From: Paractinoplanes ovalisporus
Lineage (GTDB): Bacteria > Actinomycetota > Actinomycetes > Mycobacteriales > Micromonosporaceae
Assembly (NCBI RefSeq): GCF_016834655.1
Contig: NZ_JAENHP010000006.1
Location: forward strand, 1 to 64,000
Direction: 5' to 3'
Length of the DNA stretch: 64,000 bases
Part shown: positions 1 to 8,100 of the stretch, piece after piece
Layout of the letters: each line of letters starts with the position of its first letter
Position numbering within the stretch: position 1 is the stretch's first letter
Notes under the pieces: generated by a model
The model's input: only the letters and a program-made list of their open reading frames with translations
Told to the model about the DNA's origin: nothing
Database searches by the model: none
Made by a program: the position numbers and the translations under genes

Positions 1-102
1 GGAGGGGAAACGCCCGGTCTCATTCCGAACCCGGAAGCTAAGCCCTCCAGCGCCGATGGTACTGCACTCGGGAGGGTGTGGGAGAGTAGGACGCCGCCGG
101 AC
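1..102 (+). rRNA. rrf: 5S ribosomal RNA, 3' part (5' end lies before the window)
   Basis: The first ~100 bases read as the 3' portion of an actinobacterial 5S rRNA: the CCGAACCCGGAAGCTAAG block of loop B/helix III region is followed by the GGGAGAGTAGGACGCCGCC block that closes helix I. The exact 3' end is inferred from the usual CCGGAC ending. The missing 5' ~15-20 bases lie outside the window. A terminator follows immediately, so this is the end of an rRNA operon. Confidence 0.95.
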
Positions 103-112
103 TCAACGTGAA

Positions 113-152
113 CAGTAGGCCCACCCCACACGGGGTGGGCCTACTGCTTTTT
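113..152 (+). terminator. Rho-independent terminator of the rRNA operon
   Basis: A perfect 15-bp inverted repeat (113-127 and 132-146) with a 4-base loop is followed by a CTTTTT run. It stands 10 bases after the 5S rRNA and fits a classic intrinsic terminator of the rRNA operon. Confidence 0.93.
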
Positions 153-254
153 GTGCCCAAAACGCGTTGCCGGGTTGATGCATGCGCGGGCTACCGTGGG
201 TTGTTCAACCGGCGGTCATCCGCACGCCAGGTTTATCGGGGAGTGTCACTGGCT

Positions 255-1472
255 ATGCGTCGTACCGTGGGGATCGTTGCCCTTGTCGCCTTGAGCACCG
301 CCGTTGCCGCGCCTGCGCATGCTGGGGAGCGGCCCACCGAGAGCCAGCTGCTGGAGATCACGGCGTCGGTCGAGACGCCGGCGCTCTTCGACGACGAGGC
401 CGGTGGGGATGCGGACGCCGACGATCCGGCGATCTGGGTCAACCGGGCCGACCGTGAACGCAGCCGGGTGATCGGCACGGCCAAGAACGGCGGGCTGCGG
501 GTCTATGACCTGGCCGGCCGCGAAGTGCAGTCGATCTCGCCGCCTGAGGGTGGACGGTTCAACAACGTCGACCTGGTGACCGGGTTCGGGCGAGGGCGCC
601 AGGACTACGCCGTCGTCACTGACCGCGGGCTCGACAAGCTTCGTATCTTCCGCATCGAGGCGTCGGGACGGCTCACGGACGTGACCGCGGTCGACGCACC
701 GCTGCTGTTCTCGAAGGACGACGCCGAGGTCGAGACCCAGGCGACCGGGTACGGCCTGGCGACGTACGGGAAATATGCCATTGTCAGCCGTCGTCACACC
801 ACGCGTCTGGGAATCTTCCGGCTCGAGGAACGGAAGAACACCGTCTCCTACCGGATCACCGACACCCTCGACCTGCCCAAACAGTTCCCCCTCGCGAACG
901 GCACGACCTGGACGCCGTGCCTCGAGCCGGGTGAGGAACCGCAGATCGAGGGCATGGTTGTCGACGCCGATGCCGGTGTGCTCTACACCGCGCAAGAAGA
1001 CGTCGCGCTGTGGAAGATCCGGCTCGACCGGGATCAGTTCGCCGGCGTGCCGCGGATCGTCGAACGGGTCGCCGAGTTCGGGGCGAAGGGCACCTACGAC
1101 CCGGAGACCGAGGAGTGCACGCTCGGCGAGCCCGCCCCCGAGGCCGGCCGCATCCGGGCCGACGTCGAGGGCGCCACGATCTATCCGACCGGCAAGCGGG
1201 ACGGCTACCTCGTCGTGTCGAGCCAGGGCGACAGCAAGTTCTACGTCTACGACCGGCGCACCAACCGGCCGATCAAGAGCTTCCAGGTGATCGACGGCAA
1301 GCGGGCCGACGGTGTGCAGCACTCCGACGGCGCGGCCGCCACCAGCGTGGCGTTGCCCGGCTACCCCAACGGTCTGCTCGTGCTGCACGACGGCGAGAAC
1401 AAGCCGGACGACGGCCGGGTCAGCACCAACTTCAAGTACATCGACTGGAAGAAGCTGGGCCTGAAAGGCTAG
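255..1472 (+). CDS. Secreted 3-phytase (beta-propeller phytase)
   Basis: Predicted extracellular beta-propeller phytase that releases phosphate from myo-inositol hexakisphosphate, normally calcium dependent. The 405-residue product starts with a signal peptide (residues ~1-24, cleavage after AHA). The mature part shows the family's hallmark early block DDPAIWV followed by VIGTAKNGGLRVYDL (about residues 55-85), FNNVDLV, and later PQIEGMVVD and DADAGVLYTAQED, which match the calcium- and phosphate-binding loops of the six-bladed propeller. An in-frame ATG exists at 108 but lies inside the rRNA terminator; the ATG at 255, or the GTG at 243, places the signal peptide correctly. GGGGAG at 238-243 may serve as ribosome binding site. 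Family assignment is firm, substrate specificity is inferred from the family. Confidence 0.88.
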   Translation: MRRTVGIVALVALSTAVAAPAHAGERPTESQLLEITASVETPALFDDEAGGDADADDPAIWVNRADRERSRVIGTAKNGGLRVYDLAGREVQSISPPEGGRFNNVDLVTGFGRGRQDYAVVTDRGLDKLRIFRIEASGRLTDVTAVDAPLLFSKDDAEVETQATGYGLATYGKYAIVSRRHTTRLGIFRLEERKNTVSYRITDTLDLPKQFPLANGTTWTPCLEPGEEPQIEGMVVDADAGVLYTAQEDVALWKIRLDRDQFAGVPRIVERVAEFGAKGTYDPETEECTLGEPAPEAGRIRADVEGATIYPTGKRDGYLVVSSQGDSKFYVYDRRTNRPIKSFQVIDGKRADGVQHSDGAAATSVALPGYPNGLLVLHDGENKPDDGRVSTNFKYIDWKKLGLKG

Positions 1473-1519
1473 GAAGGCCCCGGCTGAGGAAGAAGAAGCT
1501 GGGCCGAAGGGCAGGGGCA

Positions 1520-1571
1520 GGGGCTGAAGGGGAAGCTGGGCCCGTGCGGCGGGGCTGAAGGGGAAGCTGGG
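1520..1571. repeat. Two 21-bp direct repeats downstream of the phytase gene
   Basis: The 21-base unit GGGGCTGAAGGGG plus AAGCTGGG occurs at 1520-1540 and again at 1551-1571, and shorter AAGCTGG pieces surround it (1497-1504, 1618-1623). The stretch 1473-1636 contains no credible gene; it is the convergent gap between the phytase and sigma genes and holds only this purine-rich repeat. Confidence 0.7.
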
Positions 1572-1636
1572 TCGCCGGGGCCGGTCCCGCCCAGTCCCGC
1601 GTCGCCCAGCTGGAGGAAGCTGGACCCCGGGAAGGG

Positions 1637-2170
1637 CTATGCCCCGAGCAGAGACTTCCGCACCCGGCCCCGGGCTTGGTGGATGCGCGACTTCACGGTG
1701 CCCTCGGGCAAGTCGAGGTGGCCGGCGATCTCCCGGTAGTCGAGCTGGCAGATGTCCCGCAACACCAGCGGGGCCACCAACTCGGGCCGGTCGCTCTCCA
1801 GCAACTCCAGCGCGTCCAGCAGGTCGAGCCGGGAACCGGCGATCACGCTGGTCGTCCGCGGGTCGGCCACATCCACCGGCGGGAGCGCGTGGGCCTGCTC
1901 GGCCGCGCGGCGTTTCAACGACCGGTACGTCTGCCGGGAACAGTTCGCGATGATCACGTGCAGCCACGTCGAGAACTTGGACCGGCCCTCGAAGCGGCCG
2001 ATGTTGCGGGCGACCTGGAGCAGAACGTCCTGTGTGGCCTCTTCGGCGTCCTGCCAGCAGGGCAGGAACCGCGAGCACCGCCGCAGCACGTTGGGCCGGA
2101 TCTTGCCGAGCAACTGTTCGAGAGCCACGGCGTCGCCGCCCGCGGCCCGCAATGCGAGCTCTTCTTCCAC
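1637..2170 (-). CDS. ECF-type RNA polymerase sigma factor
   Basis: A 177-residue sigma-70 family protein with only regions 2 and 4, the normal size for the ECF group. Region 2 is visible as FLPCWQDAEEATQDVLLQVA and FSTWLHVIIANCSRQ (about residues 28-75); region 4 has the helix-turn-helix LDYREIAGHLDLPEGTVKSR near the C-terminus (about 145-165). The GTG at 2170 is chosen because GGGGG lies 4-8 bases upstream and the upstream frame is not sigma-like. It faces away from a Ser/Thr kinase gene across only 33 bases, so both probably share a divergent promoter region and act in one signalling circuit, a common arrangement in actinobacteria. The protein has no C-terminal extension. Confidence 0.9.
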   Translation of the reverse strand: MEEELALRAAGGDAVALEQLLGKIRPNVLRRCSRFLPCWQDAEEATQDVLLQVARNIGRFEGRSKFSTWLHVIIANCSRQTYRSLKRRAAEQAHALPPVDVADPRTTSVIAGSRLDLLDALELLESDRPELVAPLVLRDICQLDYREIAGHLDLPEGTVKSRIHQARGRVRKSLLGA

Positions 2171-2203
2171 GCTGCCCCCGTAAAGATCATCGACGGCCTC
2201 ATA

Positions 2204-3625
2204 ATGACGGTCGTGTCCATGCCCAGCAAGATCGGTCGATACCGCGTGGAACGGCGTCTCGGCGCCGGTGCCTTCGCCACGGTGTGGCTGGCCGAGGACG
2301 AGGCGCTGGAATCGTGGGTCGCGATCAAGGTGCTCGCCGACAACTGGTCGCACCACCCCGACGTACGGGCGCGTTTCGAGCAGGAGGCCCAGATCCTGCG
2401 CCGGGCCGACTCCGAACGGCTGGTGCGGGTGCTCGACATCGGGGAGCTGCCGGACGGGCGTCCCTATCTGGTGATGACGTATGCCGACGGGGGCACCCTG
2501 GCCGAGCGGATCGAGGCCGGTCCGCTGCCGATCACCGCCGCCGTGGCCATCGCCCTCGACATCACCCGGGCCGTGGCCGTGCTGCACGACTCCGGGGTGC
2601 TGCACCGTGATCTCAAGCCCTCCAACGTGCTGTTCCACACCGTGCGCGGCCGGCGCCGGGTGCTGGTGGCCGACCTGGGGCTGGCCAAGGAGATCGCGCA
2701 CGCGTCGGGCTTCACCGTGGTGGCCGGCACGCCCGGCTACATGGCCCCCGAGCAGCAGGTTCCGGGCGGCGGGCTCGACGTGCGGGCCGACGTGCACGCG
2801 ATCGGCGCCATGCTGTTCCAGATGCTCACCGGCCGTACGCCGAGAAAAGGCGGGACCGCGCCGGGAAAAGGCGGGACCGCACCGGGGAAAGGCGGCTCCG
2901 CGCCGTCGAAGCTGCGTCCCGGCGTACGGGGAAATCTTGATCGGGTTGTGCAGCGGGCGTTGGAGACTGATCCCGCCAGGCGCTGGCCCACCGCCGCGGC
3001 CCTGGCCGACGCGCTGGAGGGGGCCGCCGCGCCGCCGCCGGCACCGAGACGCTGGCCTCTTCGTGTCGTCGGAGTGGCCGTCGCGAGTGCCGCCGTCCTC
3101 GCGACCGGGAGTGCGGCCCTGGCCCAGCCGACCGCCGAGGGCTGGCAGCGGGTGACCGACGCCAGCGGTGTGCTCTCGGTCGCGGTGCCGGCCTCGTGGG
3201 CGCATCAGTTCGCCGACGGGGGCTGGGATCCGGCGGCCGTCGGCCTTCCGGCCGGACGATCACCGGGGCTCGCGGTGGGTGTCGACCTCACGGACTGGGC
3301 CAACCCTTCCGGTACGTCACCAGGTGTCTTCGCCGGCCTCAGCGACGCGGCGTCCGGGGCGGTGCTTCCCCCGCACAACGGCTGTGCCCGGGCCCCCGAC
3401 CGCCGGATCGTCATCGACGGCCTGACCGGCCGGGTGCAGCGCTGGACGGGGTGCGGGGGCACGTCCACGTCGTACAGCGAAGTGGTGTTGTCGGCGTCCG
3501 GTGGCCGGGGTGTCTATCTGCAGATCAGGCAGGACGACCCCGGCGACCGCACGGACGAGGTGCTCCGCGGGGTGCGGATCATTCGTAGCAGCCGTACTTC
3601 TTCGACTGGAGCGCGACCGAGGTGA
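2204..3625 (+). CDS. Transmembrane serine/threonine protein kinase
   Basis: PknB-type kinase, about 473 residues. The glycine loop LGAGAFATVW (19-28), the ATP lysine K42 in AIKVL, the catalytic HRDLKPSN (134-141), and AGTPGYMAPEQ (174-184) are all present. The metal-binding DFG motif reads DLG (157-159), a conservative change tolerated in some bacterial kinases. A proline/glycine linker with a 7-residue repeat follows, then one membrane segment (~284-306) and an extracellular domain of ~165 residues that resembles no domain I can name. The start could be the ATG at 2204 or the one at 2219; neither has a strong ribosome site. The last 47 bases overlap the convergent lipoprotein gene. Paired divergently with the ECF sigma gene. 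Confidence 0.88.
   Translation: MTVVSMPSKIGRYRVERRLGAGAFATVWLAEDEALESWVAIKVLADNWSHHPDVRARFEQEAQILRRADSERLVRVLDIGELPDGRPYLVMTYADGGTLAERIEAGPLPITAAVAIALDITRAVAVLHDSGVLHRDLKPSNVLFHTVRGRRRVLVADLGLAKEIAHASGFTVVAGTPGYMAPEQQVPGGGLDVRADVHAIGAMLFQMLTGRTPRKGGTAPGKGGTAPGKGGSAPSKLRPGVRGNLDRVVQRALETDPARRWPTAAALADALEGAAAPPPAPRRWPLRVVGVAVASAAVLATGSAALAQPTAEGWQRVTDASGVLSVAVPASWAHQFADGGWDPAAVGLPAGRSPGLAVGVDLTDWANPSGTSPGVFAGLSDAASGAVLPPHNGCARAPDRRIVIDGLTGRVQRWTGCGGTSTSYSEVVLSASGGRGVYLQIRQDDPGDRTDEVLRGVRIIRSSRTSSTGARPR
2844..2906. repeat. Three tandem 21-bp units inside the kinase gene linker
   Basis: Three consecutive 21-base units (2844-2864, 2865-2885, 2886-2906), the first two differing at one base, encode the heptad-like repeat GKGGTAP between the kinase domain and the membrane segment. 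Being a multiple of three, unit gain or loss keeps the frame, so linker length could vary between strains. Confidence 0.8.
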
Positions 3626-4232
3626 CCTTCCCGTCACGGGAGATGTCGAGGCGGTAGACGGCGTCGTTGTTGCCGGGCACGTCCACCGTGCCGTGGCCGA
3701 ACTTCACGCCCGGGTCGGCCGCGTTCTGCCAGTTGTTGTAGGCCATCATCACGTCGGCGTAGGTGCTGCCGATCCGGATCCCCTCCGGCGTGTGGATCGT
3801 GCCGTGCACGACGATGGCCGCGATGCCGCCGTCCTTGTTCCAGTAGACGTCGTTGACCGGGCTCGGGGTGCCGGTCACGGTCTGCTTGAGGCGCGCCCGC
3901 CACGGGCAGTTCGTGTCCGGCTGCGCCGCCCACCGCGTGATCAGGCCGGTCGCCGTGGCTTCGTCCCGGGTCATGCCGAGTTTCAGAGCGCCGTAGCCGG
4001 TCGGCCCGATCACCTTGGGGGTCGAGGGCTTCGACGACTTGGAGGTGGCGGGCGGGGCCGACGGAGACGACGGGGACGGGGACGACGACGGGGGCGGGGT
4101 GGTCGGCGCCGCGGAGGTGGCGGACGGCGGCACGGCCGGGGCGGCCACGCCGCTGACGTGCTCGACCCCCTTGGTGCATCCGGTCAGCAGGACGGCGCCG
4201 GCAACAGCAACGGCCAGGAGGGTGGTACGCAT
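3579..4232 (-). CDS. Lipoprotein of unknown function
   Basis: A 217-residue predicted lipoprotein. The N-terminus MRTTLLAVAVAGAVLLTGC is a textbook lipoprotein signal with the lipobox LLTGC, so the mature protein would be anchored outside the membrane through its cysteine. A low-complexity Ser/Pro/Thr stretch (about 35-75) links the anchor to a C-terminal domain beginning GPTGYGALKLGMTRDEA, a pattern seen in small secreted SmpA/OmlA-like folds, though I would not assign that firmly. Two cysteines at ~110 and near the C-terminus (KKYGCYE) may form a disulfide. Convergent with, and overlapping by 47 bases, the kinase gene. Confidence 0.8.
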   Translation of the reverse strand: MRTTLLAVAVAGAVLLTGCTKGVEHVSGVAAPAVPPSATSAAPTTPPPSSSPSPSSPSAPPATSKSSKPSTPKVIGPTGYGALKLGMTRDEATATGLITRWAAQPDTNCPWRARLKQTVTGTPSPVNDVYWNKDGGIAAIVVHGTIHTPEGIRIGSTYADVMMAYNNWQNAADPGVKFGHGTVDVPGNNDAVYRLDISRDGKVTSVALQSKKYGCYE

Positions 4233-4335
4233 GATCGGGGTCCCCGTTCTCGTTCATCGCATGACGGTGTCGTTCAGTGCGATGCGGACCCCGGCAGACT
4301 AGTTCTCGAGATCAGGTCACGAAAATATAACGGCC

Positions 4336-5067
4336 TCAGAAGTGTTCGACCGTCATCGTTCCCACGCCCGACGTGGCGTCGACGTCGTAGCGTGCGGCCG
4401 CGCCGTCCCAGCCGTCCTGCACCCAGGACGACCCGCCGGCGACCCCGGTGTGGGTCTCCCCGTTGATCGTCACGCTGCCCGCACCCCCTCGGGCCGAGAC
4501 CCGCACGGGCGCCTGGCCGGCCACCCGTACGGAAAGAAGGCTGGCACCGCCGCCCAGAGTGACCTTCTGGGTCCCGTCGGCGGCCGGCAGCACCACCGAC
4601 GCGCGCGCCGTGCCGGCACTGAAGTTGACGTCGCCGCCACGCCCGCCGCTCAAGTCGACCGTCTCGTCCTGGGCGCCGCCCGCGAGCCGGACCTGCCACC
4701 GCACATCGTCGCTGAGCACGACGTCGAGAACCGCGGGACCACCCCGGCCGGTGTCGCGCAGGCCCGCCACCAGGTCGATCCCCTCGATCGCGGCCGTCGG
4801 CGCCACCTTCGAATCGTCCGGAGTGGACAATTCGTACAGATCGCCGCCGAGGTCGCCGAGCCGCACCCGGACGACGTCGGCGCCGCCGAAGAGCTGGAAC
4901 GAGGACACGTCGCCGTCACCGCGGATGCGGTGCGAGGTGCCCTGGTGTTCACCCAGGACGTAGCCCGGCCGGTTCTCCGGGTTGCGGTCACGGCCGTCAC
5001 CGCCCGCCCAGTCGCACCCACCGACCAGGCTGACCACCAGCACCAGCGCCACCGCCCGCGTCCTCAC
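4336..5067 (-). CDS. Lipoprotein, beta-helix/DUF4097-like
   Basis: A 243-residue predicted lipoprotein whose signal (RTRAVALVLVVSLVGGC) ends in the lipobox VGGC at about residue 17. The remainder is rich in short alternating hydrophobic/Gly-Asp strands such as VVLPAADGTQKVTLGG and VRVSARGGAGSVTINGE, the look of a right-handed beta-helix or DUF4097-type adhesin fold. The GTG at 5067 is taken as start because it gives a proper lipoprotein signal; no strong ribosome site is seen. It is co-directional with the lipoprotein at 3579-4232 after a 103-base gap and divergent from the glycosyltransferase genes. No enzymatic motif is seen. Confidence 0.7.
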   Translation of the reverse strand: MRTRAVALVLVVSLVGGCDWAGGDGRDRNPENRPGYVLGEHQGTSHRIRGDGDVSSFQLFGGADVVRVRLGDLGGDLYELSTPDDSKVAPTAAIEGIDLVAGLRDTGRGGPAVLDVVLSDDVRWQVRLAGGAQDETVDLSGGRGGDVNFSAGTARASVVLPAADGTQKVTLGGGASLLSVRVAGQAPVRVSARGGAGSVTINGETHTGVAGGSSWVQDGWDGAAARYDVDATSGVGTMTVEHF

Positions 5068-5175
5068 AGCGGGAAGGTACCCACCGCGTACAGCTCCTAG
5101 TCGTTTGACCAGCGTTCGGGATCCGGCCACGACTCGTACGGTGTGAAGGACATCGAAGACGCCCATCGTGACTGC

Positions 5176-6318
5176 ATGCGAGTCGCTCTGGTCACGGAGT
5201 CGTTCCTCCCCGATGTGAACGGCGTCGCCAACTCGGTGGTGCGCACGGCCGAACACCTGCTTCGGCGCGGGCACCAGCCGATGGTGATCGCACCGCAACC
5301 ACCCCCCGCGGTGCGCGATACTCCGGTCTCGGTCCCCTATCCGGTGGTCCGCATCGCTTCCCTGCCCATGCCCGGCTATCCCCAGATCCGGCTCGGCCTG
5401 CCCACCCCCACCCTCACCGGTGCCCTGCGGGCGTTCGGCGCCGACCTCGTGCACCTGGCCAGCCCGTTCGTGCTCGGCGCGTGGGGCATGCTGGCCGCCC
5501 GCACACTGCGCCTGCCCACGGTCGCGGTCTATCAGACCGACGTCGCCGCGTACGCCCGGGCCTACAAGGTCGGGATGACCGAGGGCGCCGCCTGGAAGTG
5601 GATCAAGACGGTCCACAACCTGGCCTCCCGCACCCTGGTGCCGTCGACCGAATCGGCCACCGCCCTGGACGCGCACGGCGTCGAGCGGGTGCATCTGTGG
5701 CGGCGCGGCGTCGACGACGAGCTGTTCCACCCGAGCCGGCGCAGCACCCAGGTCCGCCGCGAGCTCGCCCCGGACGGCGAGGTGGTGGTCGGATTCGTCG
5801 GCCGGCTCGCCGTCGAGAAGCAGATCGACCTGCTGGCCGACGTGAGCCGCCTGCCCGGCGTACGGCTGGTGATCGTCGGGGACGGACCGGCCGCGCCGCA
5901 GCTGCACAAGGCGCTTCCGGCCGCGACCTTCCTGGGTGTACGGCGCGGGGTCGAGCTGGCCGCGCTCTACGCCAGCTTCGACATCTTCGCCCACACCGGC
6001 CCGTACGAGACATTCGGTCAAGCCGTGCAGGAGGCCATGGCCAGCGGGCTGCCGGTGGTCGCGCCCCACGCGGGCGGGCCGGTCGACCTCGTCGACGACG
6101 ACCGCACCGGCTTCCTGGTGCCGCCGTTCGTGGCCGAGGGCTTCACTTCCGCCGTACGGGATCTGGTCTCGGACCCGGGGAGGCGTGCGAGGTTCGGCGC
6201 CGCCGGACGGCAGGCGATCGAGGGTCGCAGTTGGTATGCGGTGGGCGAAGAACTGCTCGGCCACTACGGTGAGGCGTGCAATGTCGGTTACGTCGAGCGA
6301 CGGGCGGTTGCCGCGTGA
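5176..6318 (+). CDS. GT4 glycosyltransferase, MgtA/PimB-like mannosyltransferase
   Basis: A 380-residue GT-B fold enzyme. The N-terminus MRVALVTESFLPDVNGVANS is the typical start of the actinobacterial alpha-mannosyltransferase group (MgtA/PimB' type), the donor-side domain shows FVGRLAVEKQIDLL, and the EX7E region reads ETFGQAVQEAMASGLPVV followed by GGPVDLVDD, the nucleotide-sugar binding part. It would transfer a hexose, probably mannose from GDP-mannose, to a lipid or glycolipid acceptor at the inner face of the membrane. The ATG at 5176 is preferred to the one at 5143, because family members start at MRVA. Its stop overlaps the next glycosyltransferase start (GTGA), so the two are co-translated. 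Donor and acceptor are inferred from family resemblance. Confidence 0.86.
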   Translation: MRVALVTESFLPDVNGVANSVVRTAEHLLRRGHQPMVIAPQPPPAVRDTPVSVPYPVVRIASLPMPGYPQIRLGLPTPTLTGALRAFGADLVHLASPFVLGAWGMLAARTLRLPTVAVYQTDVAAYARAYKVGMTEGAAWKWIKTVHNLASRTLVPSTESATALDAHGVERVHLWRRGVDDELFHPSRRSTQVRRELAPDGEVVVGFVGRLAVEKQIDLLADVSRLPGVRLVIVGDGPAAPQLHKALPAATFLGVRRGVELAALYASFDIFAHTGPYETFGQAVQEAMASGLPVVAPHAGGPVDLVDDDRTGFLVPPFVAEGFTSAVRDLVSDPGRRARFGAAGRQAIEGRSWYAVGEELLGHYGEACNVGYVERRAVAA

Positions 6319-7457
6319 GAATTGTCCGGGTGGCGAACTTCGTGACGCCCCGGTCCGGAGGCCTTCGCACGGCATTACGCCACCTGGGCGCCGGTTATCT
6401 GGCTGCGGGACACGAACCCGTCCTGGTCGTTCCCGGTGCCGGCGAATCCGACGCGATGACCGATCAGGGCCGGGTGATCACGCTGCCCGGCCCGCTGGTT
6501 CCGGGCATGGGTGGTTACCGTGTGTTGCTTGACCGCGGCCGTCTAAGTTCGACGCTGAGTGAGCTGCGACCCGACCGCATCGAGGTGTCCGACCGGTCGA
6601 CGCTGCGCTGGCTCGGGCGCTGGGCCAGGCGGCGCGGCATTCCGTCCATGATGGTCTCGCACGAGAGCCTCGACGGGCTGCTGCGGCTGTTCGGGCCCGG
6701 GATCAGCCGGCGCGCGGGTGACCTGATCAACGCGCGGACGGCGGCCGAGCACGACCAGATCGTCTGCACCACCCGGTGGGCGGCGTCGGAGTTCGCGCGT
6801 CTCGGCGTGACCAACCTGCGGCAGGTTCCCCTCGGTGTCGACCTCGACCGTTTCAGCCCCGCGAACCACGACGTGCGGATGCGTACGCTCTGGTCGGCCG
6901 CCGACGACGTGCTCATCCTGCACTGCGGGCGGCTCTCGCCCGAGAAGAAGCCACGCCGCTCCCTCGAGGCCGTGGCTGCCCTGCGCCGGTCGGGTGTCCC
7001 CGCCGTGCTCATCGTGGCCGGCGGTGGCCCGATGCGCAGCGCGCTCCAGTCCGAGGCAGCCGATCGGGGCCTTCCCGTACGGTTCCTGGGGCACCTCACC
7101 GACCAGGCGAAACTCTCCGCCCTGCTGGCCACTGTGGACGTGGCGATCGCACCCGGCCCGATCGAGACGTTCGGCCTGGCCGCCCTCGAGACGCTGGCCA
7201 GCGGCACCCCGGTGGTCGTCAGTGCCGAGAGTGCCCTGCCCGAAGTGATCGGCGACGCCGGCGTGGCCGCCCCCGGCGAGGGCCCGGCCTATGCCGAGGC
7301 CGTGCGCTCGCTGATGTCCCGCCCGGAGGCTGCCCGCCGGGCTGCGGCCCGCGCTCAGGCCGAGCTGTTTCCGTGGGCGCAATCGGTGGCCGGATTCCTG
7401 GCCGCACACGAAGCGCACCAACTACTTTTCCGTTTTCCGGCAAGCGAAACGTATTAG
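6315..7457 (+). CDS. GT4 glycosyltransferase, PimC-like
   Basis: Second GT-B enzyme of the pair, 380 residues, starting at the GTG at 6315 inside the GTGA overlap with the upstream gene. The start VRIVRVANFVTPRSGGLRTA matches PimC-type mannosyltransferases. The donor domain has LHCGRLSPEKKPRRSLEA and the EX7E motif ETFGLAALETLASGTPVVVS. Adjacent PimB/MgtA-like and PimC-like enzymes suggest sequential addition of sugars to one glycolipid, for example a phosphatidylinositol mannoside or a glucuronosyl/mannosyl diacylglycerol. Which lipid is used cannot be told from sequence. Confidence 0.85.
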   Translation: MRIVRVANFVTPRSGGLRTALRHLGAGYLAAGHEPVLVVPGAGESDAMTDQGRVITLPGPLVPGMGGYRVLLDRGRLSSTLSELRPDRIEVSDRSTLRWLGRWARRRGIPSMMVSHESLDGLLRLFGPGISRRAGDLINARTAAEHDQIVCTTRWAASEFARLGVTNLRQVPLGVDLDRFSPANHDVRMRTLWSAADDVLILHCGRLSPEKKPRRSLEAVAALRRSGVPAVLIVAGGGPMRSALQSEAADRGLPVRFLGHLTDQAKLSALLATVDVAIAPGPIETFGLAALETLASGTPVVVSAESALPEVIGDAGVAAPGEGPAYAEAVRSLMSRPEAARRAAARAQAELFPWAQSVAGFLAAHEAHQLLFRFPASETY

Positions 7458-7591
7458 TGGCACTCGTCTTTTCGGCTATCAATCGTCCGGGTTACCCGGC
7501 GTGTTGAATGCCCTATTTCGCGGCTTCGGGATGCTTTCCTGATCATGCAACACGGAATCGGAAAGACATCCGCCCGGAAAGGGGAATCACC

Positions 7592-7966
7592 ATGAACAAG
7601 ATGACGCGAATCCTGATGACGGCCGGTCTGGGTCTGCTGGCCGGCGCGGCCTTCGGCGTCGGGCCGGCACAGGCGGCGGACGCCTCCTCCGCGGCTGCGG
7701 CCAAGTCTCAGCCGAGCCGGACGGCGCAGGCCGACCAGCACCGCGGCCGTGACGTGGTGGTCGGCTACTACCGCTCCTACCGCGCCTGTGAGCTGGCCGG
7801 ACGCATCGGTGAGCGGTTCGGCCGGTGGAACGACTACGACTGCGACTACCAGCGCCGGGGCTTCAAGCGGGGCCTGTTCGCGCTCGAGGTCGAGCGGGGC
7901 TGGGGCTGGAACGACCGGGGTCACAACCGGGGTCACAACCGTGGCTGGGACCGCGGCCACCGCTGA
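7592..7966 (+). CDS. Small secreted protein of unknown function
   Basis: A 124-residue protein with a signal peptide (MNKMTRILMTAGLGLLAGAA..., cleavage near AQA, residue ~28). The mature part contains GYYRSYRACELAGRIGERF and a Trp/Arg/His/Gly-rich C-terminal tail with repeated RGHNRGHNRGWDRG, which could bind metal or nucleic acid. Two cysteines (in RACEL and YDCDY) could make a disulfide. AAGGGG at 7578-7584 is a good ribosome site for the ATG at 7592. I do not recognise the family. Confidence 0.75.
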   Translation: MNKMTRILMTAGLGLLAGAAFGVGPAQAADASSAAAAKSQPSRTAQADQHRGRDVVVGYYRSYRACELAGRIGERFGRWNDYDCDYQRRGFKRGLFALEVERGWGWNDRGHNRGHNRGWDRGHR

Positions 7967-8051
7967 CAATTATTCCCCGCGCTTTGGTGAGCGACGCTGA
8001 GAAGGAGGCGCCCCGGAAGCCATTTCGCTGAGCACTCCCCGCAGGTCCCCG

Positions 8052-8094
8052 ATCGTGGGCCGGACGCATTTGCGCCCGGCCCACGATTTGTTTT
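8052..8094 (+). terminator. Intrinsic terminator after the small secreted protein gene
   Basis: A 12-bp stem ATCGTGGGCCGG / CCGGCCCACGAT (8052-8063 and 8076-8087) with a 12-base loop is followed by TTTGTTTT. The T run lies on the + strand side, so it terminates the rightward transcript, and it also separates that gene from the leftward ALF gene ending at 8101. Confidence 0.85.
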
Positions 8095-8100
8095 CGGGTC

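Noticed and set aside
246-2078. A 610-residue open frame spanning the phytase and sigma genes on the - strand
   Set aside because: It covers two real genes in wrong frames and has no motif.
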